From CADEED01 sp036274075 (GTDB taxonomy: Bacteria > Pseudomonadota > Gammaproteobacteria > Steroidobacterales > Steroidobacteraceae): a DNA stretch of 8,247 bases. Below are positions 1 to 4,761 of the stretch, piece by piece. The notes beneath the pieces were generated by a model. That model was given only the letters and a program-made list of their open reading frames with translations, was not told where the DNA came from and made no database searches. Position 1 is the stretch's first letter; every line of letters begins with the position of its first letter. The translations under genes were made by a program, and so were the position numbers. The DNA lies in NCBI GenBank assembly GCA_036274075.1, contig DASUGK010000183.1:1-8247 (forward strand). Reading direction: 5' to 3'.

Positions 1-189
1 GACCTCCTCATGCTCCACTGGACCGCCTGGGAACGCGGCGTGAAGTCCCTCTACTACTGCCGCAGCAAAAGCGTCCAACGCGCCGGCTTCGCCGGCGTAG
101 AAGCCGACAACACCCGCGCCTGGCCCAAGAAGCCGATCGGCACGGAAACCGACGAAACCAAATACGACGAGTGCCTGGCTTGCCAATGA
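1..189 (+). CDS. nrdA: Ribonucleoside-diphosphate reductase class Ia, alpha subunit (C-terminal end only)
   Basis: This is the 3' end of the catalytic subunit of aerobic ribonucleotide reductase, which reduces ribonucleoside diphosphates to deoxynucleotides in the cytoplasm. Only 62 codons before the TGA are inside the window. Visible features are the SLYYCRS segment (residues 18-24 of the fragment), which matches the end of the NrdA barrel just before the flexible tail, and a final CLACQ. The last two cysteines form the CxxC pair that, in this family, shuttles electrons from thioredoxin or glutaredoxin to the active-site disulphide. The next gene on the same strand is nrdB, which supports the call. 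The reading frame is open at base 1, so the start and the promoter lie upstream of the window. The in-frame codons just after the stop are unusually cysteine-rich; this is treated as a separate finding. Confidence 0.93.
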   Translation, partial: DLLMLHWTAWERGVKSLYYCRSKSVQRAGFAGVEADNTRAWPKKPIGTETDETKYDECLACQ

Positions 190-361
190 ACCTGTTGCAA
201 CTGCGACGGATGCGAGAAACCGATCACCGGCGGCGCGCAGGCACTCGTCTTGGCGCGCGATCTCGCTTGAGCGCGCCGCCGAGACTTGAGCCTGCGCGTC
301 CCTGGCGCGATACGTCTCGAATCCAGATCCCTTCTTGAGTCCTTCACAAAGCACATACGCC
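190..361 (+). other. nrdA-nrdB intergenic region
   Basis: This 172-nt gap between two genes that usually sit close together holds one clear GC hairpin (252-277) and no convincing gene. There is no good Shine-Dalgarno sequence just ahead of the nrdB ATG: the preceding bases are AC-rich. A 50-codon frame opening at 186 overlaps the nrdA stop as ATGA, but it encodes an arginine-rich, featureless peptide and is not called. No clear sigma-70 promoter is seen, so nrdB is probably co-transcribed with nrdA. Confidence 0.5.
252..277 (+). other. GC hairpin between nrdA and nrdB
   Basis: GGCGCGC at 252-258 pairs perfectly with GCGCGCC at 271-277 around a 12-nt loop. No T-run follows, so it does not look like a complete intrinsic terminator. 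It could dampen transcription or protect the 3' end of the nrdA message, changing the ratio of the subunits. The structure is seen; the role is inference. Confidence 0.4.
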
Positions 362-1414
362 ATGCAAATCGACCTCATCACGATTCCCGGCCTCCTCACG
401 CCCTCGAAGTCATACAAACCATTCCGCTATCCGTGGGCCATCGAATACTGGCGCCGCCAGCAACAAATCCACTGGATGCCCGAAGAAATCCCGTTAGGCG
501 AAGACTGCAAAGACTGGAACACCCGCCTCACCGGCGCCGAACGCAACCTCCTGACCCAGGTGTTCCGCTTCTTCACGCAATCCGACGTGGAAGTGCAGGA
601 CAACTACATGGAGCGCTACGCGCGCGTGTTCCGCCCCACCGAGATCAAGATGATGCTGGCGGCCTTCGCCAACATGGAGACCGTGCACATCGCGGCCTAC
701 GCGCTGCTGCTGGAAACCCTCGGCATGCCGGACAGCGAGTTCACCGCGTTCATGGACTACGCCGCCATGCGCGACAAGCACGACTATCTACAGGGCTTCG
801 GCGTCGCGACCCACGGCGAGGTGCTGCGCACGCTGGCCATGTTCGGGGGATTCACCGAGGGCCTGCAGCTGTTCGCGAGCTTCGCCATCCTGTTGAACTT
901 CCCGCGGCACAACAAGATGCGCGGCATGGGCCAGGTGGTTTCGTGGAGCGTGCGCGACGAGACCCTGCACTGCGAGGGCATCATCCGGCTGTTCCACGCC
1001 TTCGCGCAGGAAACCGGCGCACTCACCGGCACGGTGCGCGACGACATCGTCGACTGCGCGCGAACCGTCGTGACGCTCGAGGATCGCTTCGTCGACCTCG
1101 CATTCGAGCTCGGACCGGTCGAAGGACTCTCCGCCCCGGAAGTGAAGCAGTACATCCGCTACATCGCCGACTGGCGCCTGAAGCAGCTCGGCCTGCCGCA
1201 GCTCTACGGCGTGAAGGAGCATCCGCTGCCGTGGCTCACGGAGATCCTCAACGGCGTGGAACACGCCAACTTCTTCGAGACCCGCGCCACCGAGTACGCC
1301 AAGGCCGCGACCGGCGGCGCGTGGCATGGACACGAAGGCGCCTGGGGATTGTTCGACCGGCGCGTCGCGCGCCGCGGGCAGCTCGACCTGATCGGCGGGA
1401 GGGACGCCAACTAG
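362..1414 (+). CDS. nrdB: Ribonucleoside-diphosphate reductase class Ia, beta subunit (R2)
   Basis: This subunit houses the di-iron-tyrosyl radical cofactor that starts catalysis in NrdA. The 350-residue protein belongs to the shorter R2 type and carries the full ligand set by spacing: D75 (31 residues before E106, as D84 to E115 in E. coli), E106 and H109 in METVH, E166 in the EGLQLF segment, and E200 and H203 in RDETLH (34 residues after E166, matching E. coli). The radical tyrosine is Y113, seven residues after E106 as in E. coli. A C-terminal NFFETRATEY segment offers a tyrosine (Y312) for radical transfer. I chose the ATG at 362 because homologues of this type begin close to MQIDLI; an in-frame TTG at 335 would add nine residues and has no better ribosome site. 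It follows nrdA and ends 3 bp before the end of the converging receptor operon. Confidence 0.95.
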   Translation: MQIDLITIPGLLTPSKSYKPFRYPWAIEYWRRQQQIHWMPEEIPLGEDCKDWNTRLTGAERNLLTQVFRFFTQSDVEVQDNYMERYARVFRPTEIKMMLAAFANMETVHIAAYALLLETLGMPDSEFTAFMDYAAMRDKHDYLQGFGVATHGEVLRTLAMFGGFTEGLQLFASFAILLNFPRHNKMRGMGQVVSWSVRDETLHCEGIIRLFHAFAQETGALTGTVRDDIVDCARTVVTLEDRFVDLAFELGPVEGLSAPEVKQYIRYIADWRLKQLGLPQLYGVKEHPLPWLTEILNGVEHANFFETRATEYAKAATGGAWHGHEGAWGLFDRRVARRGQLDLIGGRDAN

Positions 1415-1417
1415 CGG

Positions 1418-2356
1418 TCACTGGCCCATGCGGATGCCATGCCGTCCGCACGGGACCTGGCAGGTGCCGTTCACCTCGATTTCGACGGCGAATCTCTCGG
1501 CCATGAGCCGCGTCACCAGCGGATGCAGCGCATAGGGTTCGAAGCGCGCGGGCTCGCGCACCGGGGCCTCGATGCGCAGGTCGTAACGCGGTGACACCAT
1601 CCAGAAGTCGCGCGGATCGGATTCGCCTTTGGGAATCATCTGGTTGATGAACACGGCACCCGGCGTGACGTCGAACGCCAGCGCCACGAGCTCCTGCAGG
1701 TTGGCATTGCGGATCGACACGCCGCGGTCATCGGCGATCACGCGCGTACGCGTGCCCATGCCGGGCGCAGCCACCGTCATCACCAGGTGCGCGTTGCGCA
1801 GCGCCTGCAGGTTGGCATTCATGTCCGCGTGACGTCGCTGCCGGTCCGCCACCGCGCCGCTGGCCAGCGCCGCCGCCACGATGCATTGCGCCAGCAACGT
1901 GAGCGCCGCGGCCTTGGAGAAACCCACCGGCCGCGCGCGCGGCTCGCCGTCCGTCTCTTCCTCGCTGGATTCCCAGCGCGCCAGCGCACGCTCGAAACGC
2001 CAGCGTTGCACGACGGCATGCGACCACGCCGCGCTGATCGCCATCATGAATCCGCAGGCAGCCAGCGCCGCGCCGCCTGACAACGACACCGTCTGCGCGG
2101 GCGCCAGCCATGGCTTGAGCTCGGCGATGAGCGCAATGATCCACGCCGGCGCCGGGTCGGACGGGCGATCCACCGGGAATCCCAGCCACGTGCCGATGGC
2201 ATACAGCAGCGAGAACGGCACGACGAACTTGAGTGCCGCCACCGACCACAGCCACAGGCGAAGGCGCGCCGGGTTGCGGCGCAGGAACAGCAGCGCCAGG
2301 GCGATCAGCAGCAGGCAGAGCCACGACTGCCACAGGTGATCGACGAGCCAGGCCAT
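1418..2356 (-). CDS. Peptidase-less BlaR1-like receptor paralogue with TIGR03435-like outer domain
   Basis: This 312-residue membrane protein is a shortened paralogue of the M56 receptor encoded just upstream. Both start with a DHLWQS motif (here residues 6-11) followed by two membrane helices (about 12-26 and 34-58, the latter with LWLWSVAALKFVVPF). A third helix lies at about 94-114 and a fourth at about 148-170. The cytoplasmic loop between helices 3 and 4 is only about 33 residues long and has no HExxH, whereas the neighbour has about 160 residues with the peptidase site. The outer part (171-312) matches the neighbour: RRH at 174-176, NLQELVALAFDV (219-230), SPRYDL (255-260), AERF (286-289) and the CQVPCG tail with C299 and C303. 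The ATG at 2356 shares its A with the TGA of the upstream gene (TGATG), pointing to translational coupling. A longer reading from 2419 would overlap that gene and add a non-homologous leader. The frame is clean, so it looks functional, but it cannot be a protease. Confidence 0.85.
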   Translation of the reverse strand: MAWLVDHLWQSWLCLLLIALALLFLRRNPARLRLWLWSVAALKFVVPFSLLYAIGTWLGFPVDRPSDPAPAWIIALIAELKPWLAPAQTVSLSGGAALAACGFMMAISAAWSHAVVQRWRFERALARWESSEEETDGEPRARPVGFSKAAALTLLAQCIVAAALASGAVADRQRRHADMNANLQALRNAHLVMTVAAPGMGTRTRVIADDRGVSIRNANLQELVALAFDVTPGAVFINQMIPKGESDPRDFWMVSPRYDLRIEAPVREPARFEPYALHPLVTRLMAERFAVEIEVNGTCQVPCGRHGIRMGQ

Positions 2357-3708
2357 CACGGATGCGGCCGGCGGTTGTCGGTCATGGCCAGCGCGCGCGG
2401 ACCGCAGGGATCCTGGCAACGCTGGTTGACGTGCAGCTCCAGGTTGAATCGCTGTGCCAGCAGCTTGTTGACGGCGCCGCGCAGCGCCAGCGGCTCGAAC
2501 TCCTCGGGATCGGTGACGCCGCCATCGACCAGCGCGCGGATGTCGTACCGCGGCGAGTCCAGCATTCCTCCGCCGCCCGTGACCACGTGAGCGTCCACGC
2601 CGTAGGCGAGCGCGATCAGCTCGCGCAGCGAGGTATTTCGAATGGTGACTTCGTTGCCCGTGGCGCTGACGCGCGCGTGCTCCGCGCCGGGCGCATCGGC
2701 GGCCACGTCAAGCGCGATGCGCGCATCCCGCAACGTGCGCGCATTGGCTTGCGCCAGCTCGTGCCGCCGCGCCGCATCGTCGAGTGCGCCGGCCAGCAGC
2801 GGGCCGGCGGCGATCAGCACCGTGGACACCGAGAGCGCGAAGGCCTTGATGAATCCCAGCGAGACGGGCGCGCTGCCCTTCAGGATGTCGCGGATGCGCT
2901 GGGTCAGGTCGCCGGCCAGCGCCGCCACCGCGTGTTTCGAATGCACGGTCGCGCAATGCCGGCAGACCGCGAGGATGCCGGCGGCGTATTCGCCCGGGTC
3001 GTGGCCGCCGGCGATCACCGCCTCGTCGCAGGCGCGCTCACGCTCCTCGCGCAGTTGCCGCCCGATGAACCAGACCAGCGGGTGAAACCAGAACAACGTC
3101 TCGACGAGGTGATGGACATTCGCCTTGAGATTGTCGCGCCGCGCGATGTGCTCGCGTTCGTGCGCGAGTACCGCCTCGAGCTCCGCGCGCGGCAACCTCC
3201 CGAGCAGCGCGGCCGGCAGCAACACCACCGGGTGGATCACGCGCGCCACGGAGGGTTCGATGTCCGCATCCGTGACATACGTGTCCGGTGATGCGCCCGG
3301 CGCCGGCCACGCCGCCCTGGCAATCAGGGTCGCGGCACGCCAGCCGCGCAACCAGCGCTGCGCGAGCCACGAGACTCCGAGGATCCACACGCCCAGCAAT
3401 GCCGGCAGCAAACCAGCGGGCAGCTGCGCCGCCGCGCCGCCCACGCTCAGTGCCGGTGACACCACCGGGGTCGCGGCGCCGACCGCCGCGACGAACAAGG
3501 ATGGCTGGGACTCCACGGGGGAGAAGAGCCCGGCCTCGGCCCCCAACAGGTGGAGCGCCGAAAACGGCACCAGGAACTTGAGCGAGGCGAGCTGCCACAA
3601 CCAATGGCGTACCGCGGCGGAATTGGCGCGCATCGCCAGCGTGACCGACCAGACCGCTGCGCAGAACAGCGTCGATTGCCACAGGTGGTCGATCAGCGCG
3701 CGGATCAT
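2356..3708 (-). CDS. BlaR1-like M56 zinc metallopeptidase receptor with TIGR03435/DUF3738-like sensor domain
   Basis: This 450-residue integral membrane signal transducer is of the BlaR1/MecR1 type. Helices are at about 11-26, 35-56, 99-121 and 284-308. Between helices 3 and 4 is the cytoplasmic M56 peptidase: LAHEREHIARRD (181-192) gives zinc ligands H183 and H187 and catalytic E184; FWFHPLVWF (206-214) and ERACDEAV (224-231) are the other family signatures, with E224 the likely third ligand. After helix 4 comes a periplasmic part resembling the TIGR03435/DUF3738 soil-associated domain: TIRNTSLRELIALAYGV (355-371), SPRYDIRA (385-392) and LLAQRFNLELH (416-426). No penicillin-binding SxxK/SxN/KTG set is seen, so the signal need not be a beta-lactam. 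A CRHC pair with H256 and H259 follows the peptidase core. The ATG at 3708 overlaps the repressor's stop as ATGA. In known relatives ligand binding activates the protease, which leads to repressor cleavage; that role is inferred here. Confidence 0.93.
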   Translation of the reverse strand: MIRALIDHLWQSTLFCAAVWSVTLAMRANSAAVRHWLWQLASLKFLVPFSALHLLGAEAGLFSPVESQPSLFVAAVGAATPVVSPALSVGGAAAQLPAGLLPALLGVWILGVSWLAQRWLRGWRAATLIARAAWPAPGASPDTYVTDADIEPSVARVIHPVVLLPAALLGRLPRAELEAVLAHEREHIARRDNLKANVHHLVETLFWFHPLVWFIGRQLREERERACDEAVIAGGHDPGEYAAGILAVCRHCATVHSKHAVAALAGDLTQRIRDILKGSAPVSLGFIKAFALSVSTVLIAAGPLLAGALDDAARRHELAQANARTLRDARIALDVAADAPGAEHARVSATGNEVTIRNTSLRELIALAYGVDAHVVTGGGGMLDSPRYDIRALVDGGVTDPEEFEPLALRGAVNKLLAQRFNLELHVNQRCQDPCGPRALAMTDNRRPHP

Positions 3709-4103
3709 CTGGTCCTGTCTCCCGGGGAAGTCTTCGCGCGGTGGGCCTGCAGCAGCTTCTGCGCGTCCTCGATGTCCTCGCGGGAAATCTTGCCCATCTC
3801 GACCAGGTGCGCCATGACGGGGCGAGCGTTTCCGCCGAACAGGCCCAGCAGCTCCTTGAGCAGGCGCGTCTGTACCGACGCGCGCGACGTCGTGGCCTCG
3901 AACACGTGGGCGTTGCCTATCTTCTTGGTACGGCGCACGGCGCCCTTGGCTTCGAGCCGGTAGATCATGGTCTGCACCGTGGTGTAGGCCGGCTTGTCGC
4001 GCTTCGCCACGGCCTCGTGGATCTCGCGGATGGAGCAGGCACCGCGGCTCCAGAACTCGGACATGATGCGAAGCTCGAGTGCGCTCAACTTGGGTTCGGC
4101 CAC
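3705..4103 (-). CDS. BlaI/MecI/CopY-family transcriptional repressor
   Basis: This 132-residue dimeric DNA-binding repressor is the usual partner of a BlaR1-like M56 protease. Residues 4-72 form the winged helix-turn-helix: LSALELRIMSEFW (6-18), IREIHEAV (25-32), the recognition helix region YTTVQTMIYRLEAKG (40-54) and the wing with GNAHVFEA (63-70). Residues 75-122 are a helical dimerisation tail; the stretch around LFGGNARPVM (88-97) is where staphylococcal BlaI/MecI are cut on induction, though the exact site cannot be read here. The length is normal for the family. The start is GTG at 4103 with a strong AGGAG five bases upstream, and no better in-frame start competes. The stop overlaps the receptor's ATG, so the two are translationally coupled. 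Two operator-like palindromes over the predicted promoter suggest autoregulation. The target could also include the divergent exported protein at 4221. Confidence 0.93.
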   Translation of the reverse strand: MAEPKLSALELRIMSEFWSRGACSIREIHEAVAKRDKPAYTTVQTMIYRLEAKGAVRRTKKIGNAHVFEATTSRASVQTRLLKELLGLFGGNARPVMAHLVEMGKISREDIEDAQKLLQAHRAKTSPGDRTR

Positions 4104-4108
4104 GGAAT

Positions 4109-4113
4109 CTCCT
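4109..4113 (-). promoter_or_regulatory. Ribosome binding site of the BlaI-type repressor
   Basis: On the minus strand the bases read AAGGAGATTCC followed by GTG. The AGGAG core with a 5-nt spacer fixes the GTG at 4103 as the start. Confidence 0.8.
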
Positions 4114-4114
4114 T

Positions 4115-4130
4115 CACTACTGCTGTGGTC
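4115..4130. promoter_or_regulatory. Putative BlaI-type operator O1
   Basis: The sequence CACTACT-GC-TGTGGTC is an imperfect palindrome. It matches the BlaI/MecI core TACA-N2-TGTA at 6 of 8 positions (TACT-GC-TGTG) and the extended form TACTACA/TGTAGTA at 10 of 14. It covers the predicted transcription start of the repressor operon, where bound repressor would block initiation. The consensus is from family knowledge; binding is inferred. Confidence 0.5.
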
Positions 4131-4133
4131 GAG

Positions 4134-4161
4134 TCTATGACAGGTGTAGTAGAGGCCGCAA
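4134..4161 (-). promoter_or_regulatory. Possible sigma-70 promoter of the repressor-receptor operon
   Basis: On the minus strand TTGCGG (4161-4156) and CATAGA (4139-4134) are separated by 16 nt. Each hexamer matches only 3 of 6 consensus bases. The predicted start near 4127 gives a leader of about 24 nt with the ribosome site in the right place, and both operator-like palindromes overlap it. The operator geometry, not the hexamers, makes it plausible. Confidence 0.35.
4136..4151. promoter_or_regulatory. Putative BlaI-type operator O2
   Basis: The sequence TATGACA-GG-TGTAGTA matches the TACA-N2-TGTA core at 7 of 8 positions and the extended TACTACA/TGTAGTA form at 12 of 14; the right half-site is perfect. 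It lies over the predicted -10 and spacer of the repressor promoter. Its centre is 21 bp, two helical turns, from that of O1, so two dimers would sit on the same DNA face. Confidence 0.58.
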
Positions 4162-4168
4162 GGCGGAT

Positions 4169-4197
4169 TTGCCGCGCGTCAGGGCATTCGCCATATT
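4169..4197 (+). promoter_or_regulatory. Possible sigma-70 promoter of the divergent exported-protein gene
   Basis: TTGCCG (4169-4174) and CATATT (4192-4197) are separated by 17 nt, each with 4 of 6 matches to consensus. Transcription would begin near 4204, leaving a short leader that contains the GGGGGAGG ribosome site ahead of the ATG at 4221. Operator O2 would lie about 60 bp upstream of this start, so the repressor would have to act at a distance or on shared polymerase access. Confidence 0.4.
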
Positions 4198-4220
4198 GCG
4201 CGGCAGCGAAGGGGGAGGTC

Positions 4221-4751
4221 ATGAAGTACCCGAAATTCCTGGTTGTCCTGGTCGGGCTGGGTGCCTTTGCAGGCGCCGCCGAACCCGCAAAGGCGCCGGC
4301 GGCCGGTACGGCCACCGCGGTCTCGCTCGCGCAGACCGCACTGCACGGCATGCTTTCGCTGCTTCAGCGCGGAGGCGGGGGCATGCAAGGCACTCCGGAG
4401 GCCATGGCCTGCGCCCGCAAGATCCCCGCGGCAAAGCTCGCGCCCGTGTTCCTGGAGGCGATCGACAAGGAGTTCACCGAGGCCGAGCGGCGCGAGCTCG
4501 ATGCGTTCTCCTCCTCGAGCGCCGCGGCCAAGGCACGGCGCCTCAGTGAAATCGAAGGCGACCGCAATCGTGGCATCGCGACTCCCGGCGAAGCGCCGCG
4601 TCTCACCGCGGAGGAAGCCAGGCAGCTTTCGGATTTCGACGACAGCGCACTGAGCCGCCGCCTGTACATGCTGTCGGAGAGCTCGCCCGCACTGCGCTCA
4701 CGGGCCAACACGCGCATGGTCGAACTGCTGGAGGGCTGCGGCTTCCGCTAG
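4221..4751 (+). CDS. Small exported protein with DUF2059-like repeated motifs, function unknown
   Basis: I do not recognise a named family with certainty. The 176-residue product begins with a typical signal peptide: MKYPK, a hydrophobic core (6-18) and a likely cut after AGAA (residue 20), so it should be periplasmic. An alanine-rich linker (21-33) follows. The mature part is mostly helical. Segment 85-101 (FTEAERRELDAFSSSSA) resembles the FTxxELxxLxxFYxSPxG stretch of DUF2059 proteins, and 128-144 (LTAEEARQLSDFDDSAL) repeats the same pattern. Two cysteines, C64 and C173, could form a disulphide. The start is fixed by GGGGGAGG two bases ahead of the ATG. It is transcribed divergently from the repressor across 117 bp with operator-like sites, so it may be a regulon member. 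It ends 10 bp before the end of the converging cyclase gene. Confidence 0.8.
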   Translation: MKYPKFLVVLVGLGAFAGAAEPAKAPAAGTATAVSLAQTALHGMLSLLQRGGGGMQGTPEAMACARKIPAAKLAPVFLEAIDKEFTEAERRELDAFSSSSAAAKARRLSEIEGDRNRGIATPGEAPRLTAEEARQLSDFDDSALSRRLYMLSESSPALRSRANTRMVELLEGCGFR

Positions 4752-4761
4752 CCGGGTTCGT

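Noticed and set aside
186..338. 50-codon frame overlapping the nrdA stop as ATGA
   Set aside because: The peptide is arginine-rich with no hydrophobic or motif content, typical of GC-rich noncoding frames.
1429..1450. 6-bp stem (TGCGGA/TCCGCA) near the nrdB end as a terminator
   Set aside because: It lies inside the receptor coding sequence, is short, has a 10-nt loop and no T-run.
286..1506. Long plus-strand frame overlapping nrdB
   Set aside because: It is an arginine-rich shadow of nrdB in another frame; nrdB has full R2 motifs and explains the same DNA.
1418..2356. Short receptor as a pseudogene
   Set aside because: The frame is uninterrupted, both ends are conserved with the paralogue, and the start is coupled to the upstream stop; the missing loop is a clean in-frame loss.
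1418..2419. Longer version of the short receptor starting at 2419
   Set aside because: The added 21 residues overlap the upstream gene and are not homologous to the paralogue, whose DHLWQS lies close to its own start; the ATG at 2356 gives matching N-termini.
2233..3291. 352-codon plus-strand frame opposite the receptor gene
   Set aside because: It is an antisense shadow; the opposite strand carries HEREH, membrane helices and the sensor domain.
2356..3708. True beta-lactam receptor (BlaR1 in the strict sense)
   Set aside because: No SxxK, SxN or KTG active-site set is seen in the outer domain, and no beta-lactamase gene is adjacent.
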